64,000 bases of DNA, taken from UBA2834 sp963623365. Its GTDB lineage: Bacteria; Patescibacteriota; Saccharimonadia; Saccharimonadales; Saccharimonadaceae. Of this stretch, positions 1-7,556 are shown in pieces. The notes under the pieces are model-generated. The model searched no databases and was not told the origin of the DNA. It worked only from the letters and a program-made list of their open reading frames with translations. Both the position numbers and the translations under genes were made by a program. The first letter of the stretch is position 1; the number at the start of each line of letters is the position of its first letter. The stretch is from assembly GCA_963623365.1 (NCBI GenBank), contig CAVFJY010000006.1:1-64000 (forward strand), read 5' to 3'.

Positions 1-1
1 G

Positions 2-133
2 TATTGGATGGCATTTAGTCTAAAAGGCATTGCCGCAATTATTGAATTATGGGTAGAATCAGGCTGCACCGACGATATCGAATATATCGAAGAAATTATT
101 GTTGCTTGTATTAGACCCGATAATAAAAAATGA
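2..133 (+). CDS. TetR/AcrR-family regulator, C-terminal end (partial)
   Basis: Open from the left edge to TGA at 131-133. The visible 43 residues contain a helical stretch with the pattern FSLKGIAAIIELWVESGC, which resembles the ligand-binding C-terminal domain of TetR-like regulators, where a similar G-I-I-x-x-W-x-x-x-G-C segment is common. The DNA-binding N-terminus lies outside the window. The stop overlaps the start of the next gene as ATGA, so the two are probably co-transcribed and translationally coupled, and the membrane protein may be its target or partner. The family call is from a short segment only. Confidence 0.55.
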   Translation, partial: YWMAFSLKGIAAIIELWVESGCTDDIEYIEEIIVACIRPDNKK

Positions 134-711
134 ATCTATTCAAAATTTTATATCATAAACTTTATAAATATAATTATTTAACTAACCTTTTTATGGTAGT
201 TATTAAAATCATTTTGTTCTTTCTAACGGCCAACTATGCTTTTATTATCTATTCATTTTATAGTTTATCTATTGGCTTAACGAAGAAGAACATCTTCTTC
301 AATCGCAAAGGCAAATATACTATTGTTGGTATTTTATTGGCAATTTCCAGTATTCTATTTATTAACTACTCCTACTTCGTCATTCAAACACATTATTCTG
401 TTGCCTATGATTCATATAAAAGCATCACTATTGCAACCATAATATTCGTCGATATCGGCCTTGCTATCGTCGGCATCGCAAAGTCAAACAAACATAGCAA
501 CTTGCAAAATAAGATTCTAAAATTGACTAATTTAGCAACTTCATTAATTTCCTTAGAGTTAGTTCAAACAGCTCTATTATCTTTTACTCAAACAGGAATC
601 GACAATTCATTATTTAATGGCATCGCCGGAATAATCTTTGGTGCCTGCTCATTAATCATCTCTTTTTATGTAATAAAAATTGCAAACAAAAAACTAACTA
701 TTTCTAGTTAG
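130..711 (+). CDS. Multi-pass membrane protein of unknown function
   Basis: 193 residues with about five hydrophobic helices (roughly residues 18-45, 62-82, 98-118, 134-152 and 160-185) separated by short Lys/Asn-rich loops. I recognise no family. Its start overlaps the TetR-like stop (ATGA), the usual arrangement of a regulator with the small membrane protein it controls. The gene is markedly richer in A/T-ending codons than the genes to its right, which could mean recent acquisition. There is no obvious separate promoter or Shine-Dalgarno sequence; translation is likely coupled. Confidence 0.7.
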   Translation: MNLFKILYHKLYKYNYLTNLFMVVIKIILFFLTANYAFIIYSFYSLSIGLTKKNIFFNRKGKYTIVGILLAISSILFINYSYFVIQTHYSVAYDSYKSITIATIIFVDIGLAIVGIAKSNKHSNLQNKILKLTNLATSLISLELVQTALLSFTQTGIDNSLFNGIAGIIFGACSLIISFYVIKIANKKLTISS

Positions 712-721
712 CATTTTCATT

Positions 722-797
722 TGGAGCCGTTGACTGGGATCGAACCAGCGACCTGCTCGTTACGAATGAGCTGCTCTGCCAGCTGAGCTACAACGGC
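722..797 (-). tRNA. tRNA-Thr (CGT)
   Basis: The reverse complement folds as a full cloverleaf: acceptor GCCGTTG pairing with CAACGGC, D-arm GCTC/GAGC, anticodon loop TTCGTAA with CGT at 34-36, TTCGATCC T-loop, and an encoded CCA. The lowest anticodon-stem pair (A31-C39) is mismatched. Confidence 0.95.
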
Positions 798-834
798 ATC
801 CTTATCAAGGATTATACCACAAGAAATGAAAATC

Positions 835-857
835 GCCCAGCACATCTCGTGCTGGGC
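835..857 (-). terminator. Rho-independent terminator of the propeller gene
   Basis: A perfect 9-bp stem GCCCAGCAC/GTGCTGGGC with loop ATCTC lies 19 bases past the stop of the gene at 876-1772. On the minus strand it is followed by a T-rich but interrupted tract (GATTTTCATTT). Confidence 0.7.
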
Positions 858-875
858 TTTCGTACCCTCTTCTAC

Positions 876-1772
876 TCATAGTTCCTTCGCCGATAGTTTC
901 AGTTTATAGATCCTGAATTCCTTCTTGTTTTCACCTAGGCCATTGTACAAAACGTAGGCTTCATCGCCCACGAAGTCAATGCCTTCAAGTTCCTGTCTCG
1001 GTGTCTTTAGCAAGAAAATATCCACGATATTTCCTTGCTCGTCGACTTTATAAATCACGTTCTGGTTCGACACCAGCCCGTAGCGCATCGCCGCCAAATC
1101 ACTTCCGCTTTCTATCCAGTTCGCCAGATAGACATAGCCATTATGATAGGCGATATCCTGTGTTTCAAATTCGGTCGCTACCGACACTTCGTTCTGTTTC
1201 ATTCCAGGAATGCCATTCAGTGTATAGATCGTCTTATTCAGGCGCACAATATACTCATCGTGCGTCGCGTCATAAGCAATTCCACTGCCATAGCAAGCCA
1301 TCTTATCCGTGCCAACCAGTTCGAAATTCTCCAGGTCGATTCGCGCAGCCAGTTCATATTTATTCGCACTATTGCGAATTCCTACTACTACTAACTCATT
1401 CGTCTTCGGGTTGTAGGTCATGCCATTTGCATGTCCAAGCTCGTAGGTCGTGCCTTTTTCAATCAGTGCATTCGTTACGTCCGTCAGCGTTTTGCGGCTA
1501 ATCACAATCAGCTGATTGTCGCCCTCGCTCGCTTTCGGTCTGCCCGCAATTACGAAATATTCATCCGTAATCGCCAAACTCTGTACGGAACCGATTCCCT
1601 TCGGCTTCTCGCCAGCATAAACCAGTTCCAGCTTCACGTTCTTCGCATCTTTCAGTGTAACGTTCGTCATCGGGGTCTTATCGAACAGACTTGCGGTCTG
1701 TTCCGGGAGAAACACCACCAAGATTGCCGCTGCAATCACCAGCATCAGTACCGCTGTCAGAATTTTTCTCAT
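876..1772 (-). CDS. Exported or membrane-anchored propeller-like protein
   Basis: 298 residues. An N-terminal hydrophobic segment (about residues 4-22) works as a signal anchor; no lipobox is visible. The rest is rich in short beta-strand-like repeats with aromatic and Asp/Gly turns (for example GIAYDATHDEYIVRL and GIDFVGDEAYVLYNG), the look of a beta-propeller of the SMP-30/NHL or DUF4221 kind. I cannot assign a family. It is a stand-alone unit: near-consensus promoter at 1819-1847, a leader of about 45 nt, a GAGAGGGGTG Shine-Dalgarno, and its own terminator. These traits put it in the cassette class described in the findings. Confidence 0.75.
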   Translation of the reverse strand: MRKILTAVLMLVIAAAILVVFLPEQTASLFDKTPMTNVTLKDAKNVKLELVYAGEKPKGIGSVQSLAITDEYFVIAGRPKASEGDNQLIVISRKTLTDVTNALIEKGTTYELGHANGMTYNPKTNELVVVGIRNSANKYELAARIDLENFELVGTDKMACYGSGIAYDATHDEYIVRLNKTIYTLNGIPGMKQNEVSVATEFETQDIAYHNGYVYLANWIESGSDLAAMRYGLVSNQNVIYKVDEQGNIVDIFLLKTPRQELEGIDFVGDEAYVLYNGLGENKKEFRIYKLKLSAKEL

Positions 1773-1818
1773 TTTTTTACACCCCTCTCAAAGAGTAGAA
1801 TTTTAAGGTACTATTTAT

Positions 1819-1847
1819 ATTATAGCACAACCACTTTAAAATGTCAA
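1819..1847 (-). promoter_or_regulatory. Near-consensus sigma-70 promoter (cassette class)
   Basis: On the minus strand TTGACA (1847-1842), a 17-nt spacer ending in TGTGC, and TATAAT (1824-1819). It drives the gene starting at 1772. The Shine-Dalgarno lies in a small CTCT-TTG-AGAG hairpin. Confidence 0.85.
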
Positions 1848-1866
1848 TAGGCACTCCATTTTCCGC

Positions 1867-1895
1867 TTGCATTCTTACCCTTTTTCGTATATACT
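1867..1895 (+). promoter_or_regulatory. Promoter of tRNA-Asp
   Basis: TTGCAT (1867-1872), 17-nt spacer, TATACT (1890-1895). The expected transcription start is about 5 nt before the tRNA. Confidence 0.75.
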
Positions 1896-1906
1896 AAACG
1901 CTATGC

Positions 1907-1983
1907 GGGCTCGTAGCTCAGTTGGTTAGAGCGCCTCCCTGTCACGGAGGAGGTCGCGCGTTCGAGTCGCGTCGGGCCCGCCA
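1907..1983 (+). tRNA. tRNA-Asp (GTC)
   Basis: Acceptor GGGCTCG pairs with CGGGCCC (one G-T pair). Anticodon stem CCTCC/GGAGG, loop CTGTCAC with GTC at 34-36, TTCGAGT T-loop, discriminator G and encoded CCA. Confidence 0.96.
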
Positions 1984-1992
1984 TTTTAGAAA

Positions 1993-2014
1993 ACTCCCCT
2001 CGGGAGTCTTTTTT
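1993..2014 (+). terminator. Terminator after tRNA-Asp
   Basis: Stem ACTCCC/GGGAGT with loop CTC, followed by CTTTTTT. It separates tRNA-Asp from the promoter of tRNA-Gly. Confidence 0.85.
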
Positions 2015-2015
2015 A

Positions 2016-2024
2016 TGCTAAAAT
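2016..2024 (+). promoter_or_regulatory. Extended -10 promoter of tRNA-Gly(CCC)
   Basis: TGCTAAAAT (extended -10) ends 10 nt before the tRNA, giving a predicted start about 4 nt upstream of the mature 5' end. Confidence 0.7.
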
Positions 2025-2034
2025 ATAACTACCT

Positions 2035-2109
2035 GCGGGTGTCGTATAACGGCTATTATGTATCCTTCCCAAGGATAAGACGAGGGTTCGACTCCCTCCA
2101 CCCGCACCA
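2035..2109 (+). tRNA. tRNA-Gly (CCC)
   Basis: Acceptor GCGGGTG/CACCCGC, anticodon stem TATCC/GGATA, loop TTCCCAA (CCC), T-stem GAGGG/CCCTC, encoded CCA. The D-stem GTAT/TTAT is weak with a T-T mismatch, as in the second tRNA-Gly at 31855. Confidence 0.95.
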
Positions 2110-2139
2110 GATTAATTTATATCGAATTTAAACACTAAA

Positions 2140-2166
2140 AACTAACTAGAACTAGTTAGTTTTTTA
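2140..2166 (+). terminator. Terminator after tRNA-Gly
   Basis: A 9-bp stem AACTAACTA/TAGTTAGTT with loop GAAC, followed by a T-tract. Confidence 0.85.
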
Positions 2167-2225
2167 TTTTTGTTATTCTCGACGAAATCAGCGATGTTAA
2201 TATCCAATAAACATCCCGCTCGTGC

Positions 2226-2231
2226 TAAAAT
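2226..2231 (+). promoter_or_regulatory. -10 box giving a nearly leaderless mRNA
   Basis: TGCTAAAAT with the hexamer ending 9 nt before the ATG at 2241. The predicted leader is about 3 nt and no Shine-Dalgarno is present. Confidence 0.65.
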
Positions 2232-2240
2232 ATCTCTTGT

Positions 2241-3254
2241 ATGCAACCCAATTCTTATAGCCCGCAATATCAATATTCTACCGCCGCGCCTACCCCTATG
2301 CCAGCACCCGCCGCAACTCCGCCGCAACCCCACCATCATTCCAAACTCTTACCACTCACTATTTTGCTCGCCCTAATTAGCCTTGGTCTTATTGCCTATA
2401 TTCTCATCGATAAGTTCGTCTTCACTGGCGACGACCACAATACCAGCGACGAAACTATCACGACTCAGATTTTCGATTCGCTCTCCAGTCTCAATATCGC
2501 CAATGACGATAATTATAATGCCAACATGGCTCAAGCTCTTGCCGGCCGTCTCTTTACCGTTAACGCCAGCTCCGACCAGACGCTCAAATTTACTAGCTCC
2601 GAAGATTACATTTATAGCTATTATCGCAACCCTACCGCCGATTATCGCAAAATTGTTTCTAGTACTAATCACGGCAAATTTACCGTCGACGGTGAATACA
2701 TTCGCCTTGAATCTGGCGACGAATTTCGTATTGTCGGCGACTATCTCGTCAAATCCAAGGACCAGCTCAGTAGCAATCAATACTATGTCTATTTCGACAA
2801 TTATCAGCTATACAATCTCGCCAACGGCCTCAATAATTCCCTCAACGATTATTTCGCCCGCATGAAAAAGAGCAACTCCTACCTACCTACCACCGAAAAA
2901 TCCCACATCGATATCGACAGTGCCGTCTGTAAAGCCGACCGCACCAATACCAACATCACCAATGCCGACGCCTATATCTGCGGCACTTACTACACTCAAT
3001 ATTTCAACGAAAGCTCCACTACCCAGCTCTACCAATCTTACAAATACACCGATTTTCTCAATTACTGTTGGCATGAGCCGAATATTCAGACTTACGCCAC
3101 CGGTGGCAGCTGTTCGAGCAATAGCTCACTTCAAAATTATGCCAATATCATCATCCGCCTCACCGATCATGCGAATTACCGCGTGTCCGGTATCTATCGC
3201 GAAGATAACTCCAAGATGGAAATTAGCACCGGTGTCGACCCCAACGCCAGCTAG
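2241..3254 (+). CDS. Single-pass membrane protein with extracytoplasmic domain, unknown function
   Basis: 337 residues. A Pro/Ala/Gln/Tyr-rich cytoplasmic segment (1-34, ending in HHH) is followed by one transmembrane helix (about 36-58). A hydrophilic, Asn/Ser/Tyr-rich domain to residue 337 should lie outside the cell and contains several Cys that could form disulfides. The architecture (Pro-rich head, one helix, soluble tail) recurs in other genes here (39228 and 60378), suggesting a common surface-protein style in this organism. I recognise no family. The ATG at 2241 is chosen because it sits 9 nt after an extended -10 box. Confidence 0.75.
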   Translation: MQPNSYSPQYQYSTAAPTPMPAPAATPPQPHHHSKLLPLTILLALISLGLIAYILIDKFVFTGDDHNTSDETITTQIFDSLSSLNIANDDNYNANMAQALAGRLFTVNASSDQTLKFTSSEDYIYSYYRNPTADYRKIVSSTNHGKFTVDGEYIRLESGDEFRIVGDYLVKSKDQLSSNQYYVYFDNYQLYNLANGLNNSLNDYFARMKKSNSYLPTTEKSHIDIDSAVCKADRTNTNITNADAYICGTYYTQYFNESSTTQLYQSYKYTDFLNYCWHEPNIQTYATGGSCSSNSSLQNYANIIIRLTDHANYRVSGIYREDNSKMEISTGVDPNAS

Positions 3255-3335
3255 CCTTCCTACGCCTGTCGCCCTCCCACCCGACATTCGTCAACCCTTG
3301 CCTAACCCACTCTTGCAAAAATCGCCAATCTGTGG

Positions 3336-3341
3336 TATAAT
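3336..3341 (+). promoter_or_regulatory. -10 box giving a nearly leaderless mRNA
   Basis: TATAAT ending 8 nt before the ATG at 3350. No Shine-Dalgarno. Confidence 0.65.
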
Positions 3342-3349
3342 ATAAAGAT

Positions 3350-4143
3350 ATGAAGCTTTCTCGCTATCAGCACTCCGCCTCTGTTTCTTACGCTTTCGGC
3401 GCCACTTTGGTTTTTGAACTACTCAACAGTCATCCCGAACTAATTACTCGCATCTTTTTACGCGTCAATCTCACCTCCATCGGCCCCCAACTCACTGTTC
3501 TACTCAACCAGCTCCGCCAACGTCATATTGATATTATCGAAAGCACCAAAGTCTTCAATCTTCTTGGTGCTAAAGACAACTGTTTGCTTATTGCCGAATT
3601 CCGCAAACCCAGCGCTCCCTTGCAAAGCGACGCGTCGCATCTTGTTCTTGTTCATCCTTCCGATTCTGGCAATCTCGGCACCATCATGCGCAGCGCCGCT
3701 GCTTTTGGCTATCACAATCTCGCCATTATTACGCCCGCCGTTGACCCTTTCGACCCCAAAACTATTCGCGCCTCCATGGGCGCCATTTTCCATCTCAATC
3801 TTCAGCAATTTACCGATTTTTCCAGCTACGACCAGCGCTATAATCAATCCCACGCCAATGCCGCCACGAACGTCAATACCACTGCGGGCACCATCACTCA
3901 ATCCCGCGCCTATTACGCCTTTATGCTCGACGCTTCCGCCCAGACCCTTGCCGAGCTAAAAACCGCCCCGCAACCCCATTCGCTCATCTTCGGTAACGAA
4001 GCTACCGGCCTCTCCGCCGAATTCGCCCAGCTCGCTACTCCAATTTTTATCCCCCAAAGTAGTCAAGNNNNNNNNNNGTCGACAGTCTTAATCTCTCTGT
4101 CGCCGCCAGTATCGCGCTTTATCATTTTAGCCAAATCAAATAA
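3350..4143 (+). CDS. SpoU/TrmH-family RNA 2'-O-methyltransferase, interrupted by an assembly gap
   Basis: A SAM-dependent 2'-O-ribose methyltransferase of the SPOUT (TrmH/SpoU) class, acting on rRNA or tRNA. Motif 1 is visible at about residues 105-120 (HPSDSGNLGTIMRSAAAFG), motif 2 near residue 220 (LIFGNEATGLS), and motif 3 right after the gap (VDSLNLSVAASIALY). Ten Ns at 4068-4077 shift the frame between motifs 2 and 3. Read in the correct frame, the C-terminus ends at TAA 4141-4143. Removing the Ns and one duplicated g joins QSSQ directly to VDSLN, exactly the spacing expected in this family, so the gene is probably intact. Near-leaderless start. Substrate not determinable. Confidence 0.85.
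4068..4077. other. Assembly gap (10 N)
   Basis: Ten Ns inside the methyltransferase gene. The flanks read ...agtcaag and gtcgacagt...; the frame is restored if the contigs actually overlap by the g. Confidence 0.99.
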
Positions 4144-4170
4144 CTCACCCCCCCAAAAAAACCGCCAGCC

Positions 4171-5280
4171 TTAATCGGCGTCTCCAGCCCCTTCATTCGT
4201 TTCATTCTCATCAGTCGCCTCGTCATCAACTTCACTCTCAATCTCATCCACATCCAGATTAATCCGCTCCGTCACTTTTCCCTCCTCGCGTAGCCGTGTC
4301 ATCTCCGCATCCAACCACTTAAACCGCACCCAGATCGACTCATAACTTACCGTCGTCTCCGTCTTCGCCGTCAATTTCACAATATAATAGCCGTCGCCAT
4401 TCTTTGATACGAAATAATCCGACACCTCCCCCACATTCTCTAGCGCCGCTGCCGTCGCCGCTCGACCACTATCCAAATTTAAATATTCCACATTATCCAC
4501 CACCTCATAATTCACCGCATCATTCTCGCCATATTCCGTCGCGAGCGCCTCCATATCACTATTTGTCGCCAGCTTCTCCGCAATCTCACCCACCAACTCC
4601 TTCGCATCCGTATCAAATTTCACTGACGCTTTTTTCTTCGCCAACGACAGCATAATCAATCGCCGATATTCCTTCATATTCAAGCCGAAATTATCTCGAA
4701 CAATTCCCTCAAAGGCCTCGTCACTACGCTTTTCGCCATCAATAATCTTATGCTCCTCAATAATTTCATCAATTTCCGCATCCGTCACCGTCGCATCGAT
4801 CTCCGCCAACTTTTGCATCGCAAAACTATAATCCTCCGCCGCCGTCAGCGCCTGTCGCTTATAATATGCCAGCTGCTGCTTCGACGTATCCGAATTATCA
4901 AATTTACCCTGTTGGTGTTCTACCGACGCAATCGAACTCCGGTATAGCATCAAATAATCACTAAAGCGCACTTTTACGCCGTCTACGTCCGCCACCGACA
5001 GACCCAGCACCTTTGTAAAGCGATACATCACCTCGCTCGTATTTTGCATTTTATATAATTGCAGCCAGCCCACCACCGCAAACGTACCAATCGCCACTAT
5101 ACCAATCACAATCGCAATAATAATCAGGCGATATTTCGCATATTGAAAGGGATACTTGAATTTCTTCCCCTTTGCAATAATTTCTACTCGACTCTCTTCC
5201 AGATTCTGTTGCGTAATCGCGCCACTACCGCTTTTCTTTTCTCTTTTCGCTTTCAATTTCTCACTAATCTTCATCTTCAT
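4171..5280 (-). CDS. Membrane-anchored SurA/PrsA-like chaperone or peptidyl-prolyl isomerase
   Basis: About 370 residues from the ATG at 5280 (an ATG at 5274 has better Shine-Dalgarno spacing). A short basic cytoplasmic head precedes one transmembrane helix (about residues 55-75). After it comes a helical SurA-N-like region (YKRQALTAAEDYSFAMQKL through the DEIIEEH segment) and a C-terminal part with G-E-V-S-D-Y-F-V-S-K-N-G-D-G-Y-Y-I-V-K-L, the characteristic end of a parvulin/rotamase domain. It should fold exported proteins at the outer face of the membrane. The acidic tail (about the last 30 residues) is low-complexity. It overlaps the end of the PH-domain gene, so it belongs to the same operon. 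Confidence 0.75.
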   Translation of the reverse strand: MKMKISEKLKAKREKKSGSGAITQQNLEESRVEIIAKGKKFKYPFQYAKYRLIIIAIVIGIVAIGTFAVVGWLQLYKMQNTSEVMYRFTKVLGLSVADVDGVKVRFSDYLMLYRSSIASVEHQQGKFDNSDTSKQQLAYYKRQALTAAEDYSFAMQKLAEIDATVTDAEIDEIIEEHKIIDGEKRSDEAFEGIVRDNFGLNMKEYRRLIMLSLAKKKASVKFDTDAKELVGEIAEKLATNSDMEALATEYGENDAVNYEVVDNVEYLNLDSGRAATAAALENVGEVSDYFVSKNGDGYYIVKLTAKTETTVSYESIWVRFKWLDAEMTRLREEGKVTERINLDVDEIESEVDDEATDENETNEGAGDAD

Positions 5281-5761
5281 TCTCCGTCCTGCGCGCGATA
5301 TGCGCTGCATCACTTAGCTCGTTATATACTTTCTCTGGTTTACTCACCATGCTCATCGTCAAATCACCCGCGCTTGTCTGCACTAAGATTGTGCCATAAT
5401 TCAGCAGCGTCGCACCCACGCCATGCTGCCCATAGGACGCGCTCAAGATATTCTCCAAATCCAAGTCCACCACCGAGCGCTTAAATAGTCCCTTTTGGCG
5501 CACCTGTCGCAGCCGCTGATTCGTCAACATATAAAAACTAAAATACCACAGTATATAGCTATATGCTAAGCCCAACAGTCCCACCGCGACGAATACTAAG
5601 AAAACTAGAAACATTTTATCGTTATTTGGCCACATTCGGCTCGGCTGATACCCCAACGCCGCTATCACCAGCAGAAACAGCAAGCCTTTGCCCGCCGTAA
5701 TCGGGTGGCGTCGAAACACATATAACACCTGTTCGTCCGCCCTCTGCCCTTCAAAATCCAT
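5264..5761 (-). CDS. Bacterial PH-domain (bPH2, YdbS-like) membrane protein
   Basis: 165 residues: two transmembrane helices (about 22-40 and 48-72) followed by a bPH2/DUF304 domain (TNQRLRQVRQKGLFKRSVVDLDLENI is its typical first strands). These proteins are membrane-associated with unclear roles, sometimes in envelope stress. Its -10 box (minus strand, 5773-5768, TGCTAAAAT) ends 6 nt before the ATG, so the mRNA should begin at the start codon itself. It is the first gene of an operon with the SurA-like chaperone. Confidence 0.8.
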   Translation of the reverse strand: MDFEGQRADEQVLYVFRRHPITAGKGLLFLLVIAALGYQPSRMWPNNDKMFLVFLVFVAVGLLGLAYSYILWYFSFYMLTNQRLRQVRQKGLFKRSVVDLDLENILSASYGQHGVGATLLNYGTILVQTSAGDLTMSMVSKPEKVYNELSDAAHIARRTENEDED

Positions 5762-5767
5762 AAGCCT

Positions 5768-5773
5768 ATTTTA
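5768..5773 (-). promoter_or_regulatory. Extended -10 box, leaderless start
   Basis: TGCTAAAAT on the minus strand. Exactly 6 nt separate the hexamer from the ATG at 5761. Confidence 0.75.
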
Positions 5774-5783
5774 GCATAAAAAA

Positions 5784-5859
5784 TGGTGACCCGGGTGCGA
5801 GTCGAACGCGCAACCTTCTCCTTAGGACGGAGCCGCTCTATCCATTGAGCTACCGGGCC
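5784..5859 (-). tRNA. tRNA-Arg (CCT)
   Basis: Acceptor GGCCCGG/CCGGGTC, D-arm GCTC/GAGC, anticodon loop GTCCTAA (CCT), TTCGACT T-loop, encoded CCA. Confidence 0.95.
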
Positions 5860-5880
5860 AATATCCTCTATTTTACCATA

Positions 5881-5909
5881 AAAAAACAGGGCTCCACCTC
5901 GCAGCCCTG
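5881..5909 (-). terminator. Terminator of ndk
   Basis: On the minus strand CAGGGCT/AGCCCTG (7 bp, loop of 9) followed by TTTTTT, 50 bases after the ndk stop. Confidence 0.9.
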
Positions 5910-5958
5910 CTCTAACACTCATGCAAAACGCTCGACCAAATTAGTCTACAATTTCAAT

Positions 5959-6579
5959 TTAACGCGTAAAACGTTCTGACAGCGTCTTGTAAATCTGGAT
6001 TTCTTCCGGCTTAAACCAATAGCTCACTTCCTGCTCTGCTTCATCCACGTTCCCCGACGCATGAATCAAATTCGCCACCCCCTCGTTGCGTGCGTCCGCA
6101 TAACCAAAACTAACATGTGCATAATCGCCACGAATCGTACCCATATCCGCCGCCATTGGCTCCGTCGAACCCACAATCTTGCGCACCACCGGAATCGCTT
6201 CTACGCCTTCCAATACCATCGCAATTACTGGCCCCGAAGTCATAAAATCAACCACGAGGTCAAAAGCCTTTTGTCCACGTCGCGATACCATCTTCGAAAT
6301 CCCCTCATAATGATGGTAATAATGGTCCTTATCTGGATTCACCATCTTTGTCGCTACAATCTTCAAGCCTACTCGCTCAAAACGACTCAAAATCTCGCCC
6401 ACAATCCCACGCTGCACTGCGTCAGGCTTAAAAATAATCAAAGTCCGCTGAATCAAACCGTCAGGATTATTCGTTTTCGTGAAACCCACGTTCGCTGCCG
6501 TCACCGGTTTTTGTTCCTTGGCTGCCTTCTCCACTGCCTTGCCAATTTTCTTATCTTTAGCTTCCTTTTTGTCCGCCAT
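5959..6579 (-). CDS. ndk: Nucleoside diphosphate kinase with Lys-rich N-terminal extension
   Basis: Transfers the gamma-phosphate of ATP to NDPs through a phospho-histidine. The NDK core begins near residue 43 (RTLIIFKPDAVQRG) and carries the catalytic His in NLIHASGN and the family motif TIRGDYAH. About 40 Lys/Ala/Asp-rich residues precede the core, which most bacterial NDKs (about 140 aa) lack. The ATG at 6579 is preferred: it has GGGAG 6 nt upstream, whereas the in-frame ATG at 6600 overlaps a TATATAAT box and could not be translated from that promoter. It ends in a strong terminator. Confidence 0.93.
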   Translation of the reverse strand: MADKKEAKDKKIGKAVEKAAKEQKPVTAANVGFTKTNNPDGLIQRTLIIFKPDAVQRGIVGEILSRFERVGLKIVATKMVNPDKDHYYHHYEGISKMVSRRGQKAFDLVVDFMTSGPVIAMVLEGVEAIPVVRKIVGSTEPMAADMGTIRGDYAHVSFGYADARNEGVANLIHASGNVDEAEQEVSYWFKPEEIQIYKTLSERFTR

Positions 6580-6620
6580 ATTCTTCTCCCTTTTTGCCAT
6601 TATATACCAAAAATCACTCT

Positions 6621-7556
6621 TTACTCTACCTCGCTGTGAAATTTTTCATGAATCTCTTTCAGATGCGGATCCGTCACATGCGTATAAATCTGCGTCGTTG
6701 AAATATTCGAATGCCCCAACATCGATTGTACCGAGCGCAAATCCGCTCCATTCATCAGCAAATCTGTCGCGAACGAATGCCTGAGCGTATGCGGCGTCAC
6801 ATGTTTCGTAATCCCTGCCGCGCGCACATATTTATTAATAATTCGCTCAATACTCCGTGGCGATAAGCGCCGATAATCCCCACTCGTCCCCGCCATTGGC
6901 TGATTCCGCGAATTGTTCAAAAACAGCGCTGGCAATTTGTCTTTTCGCTCATCCAAATAATCTTGCACCGCATCCGCCGCCGATTGCGAAATAAATACCG
7001 GCCGATCCTTCTGTCCTTTTCCGCGTACCATAAATTCCCGTCGTTGCAAGTTTACATCACCTCGATTCAGCCCCGTTAACTCCGACACCCGCAAGCCTGT
7101 CGAAAACAACAACTCAAAAATTGCCCGGTCGCGCAAACCATCTTCTGTATCTTGCGGAATCTCCGCTACAATCCTATCGATTTCGTCCACATGCAAAAAT
7201 GTCACCTGCGGTCGGTGTGTTCGCGGCAGCTCTACTAGTACCGGGTCCAGCGATTTAATTCCCCGTTTTGCTAAATATTTCAAAAAGCCCCTTAGTGCAA
7301 TCAGATGGTAGGCCTGCGTCGTCACCGATAAACCTTTTCCTCGCTCCGTCTGGTAGCGATTCAGCCACAATCGGTACTTTCTTAGCCATTCTTGCGTAAT
7401 ATCCGCCGGTTTCAAATCATTCACCGGATCAAATTCACCCTGAAATTCCAACAAACGTCCTAAACATAGTTCATAGTTCCGCGCTGTATAACGGCTCCGT
7501 CCATCCTCCACCTCTAGCGATTCCAAGAACTCATTAATCAAATCCCCAACAAACAT
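6621..7556 (-). CDS. xerD: Tyrosine recombinase XerC/XerD
   Basis: Site-specific recombinase that should resolve chromosome dimers. It has an N-terminal SAM-like core-binding domain (about 1-100) and a catalytic domain with all expected residues: Arg in STGLRVSEL, the HTLRHSFAT box, and LGHSNISTTQIYTH with the second His and the nucleophilic Tyr. Length (about 311 aa) is normal for XerC/D, and no mobile-element context is seen, so a housekeeping role is likely. The start overlaps the pilD stop as TGATG, with AGGAA upstream; a GTG one codon earlier is possible. Confidence 0.9.
   Translation of the reverse strand: MFVGDLINEFLESLEVEDGRSRYTARNYELCLGRLLEFQGEFDPVNDLKPADITQEWLRKYRLWLNRYQTERGKGLSVTTQAYHLIALRGFLKYLAKRGIKSLDPVLVELPRTHRPQVTFLHVDEIDRIVAEIPQDTEDGLRDRAIFELLFSTGLRVSELTGLNRGDVNLQRREFMVRGKGQKDRPVFISQSAADAVQDYLDERKDKLPALFLNNSRNQPMAGTSGDYRRLSPRSIERIINKYVRAAGITKHVTPHTLRHSFATDLLMNGADLRSVQSMLGHSNISTTQIYTHVTDPHLKEIHEKFHSEVE

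Noticed and set aside
1001..1850. Long open frames antisense to the propeller gene, and many like them elsewhere
   Set aside because: They lack promoters or ribosome sites, have unnatural compositions (His/Arg or Pro/Ser rich) and lie opposite well-supported genes.
3350..4174. Methyltransferase read as a truncated gene with an odd C-terminus through the Ns
   Set aside because: The frame after the gap gives the conserved motif 3 and a normal stop at 4141-4143; the odd tail is a product of the arbitrary gap length.
6621..7556. Tyrosine recombinase as a mobile-element integrase
   Set aside because: Length, motifs and coupling to pilD fit chromosomal XerC/D; no attachment sites, transposon ends or phage genes are nearby.
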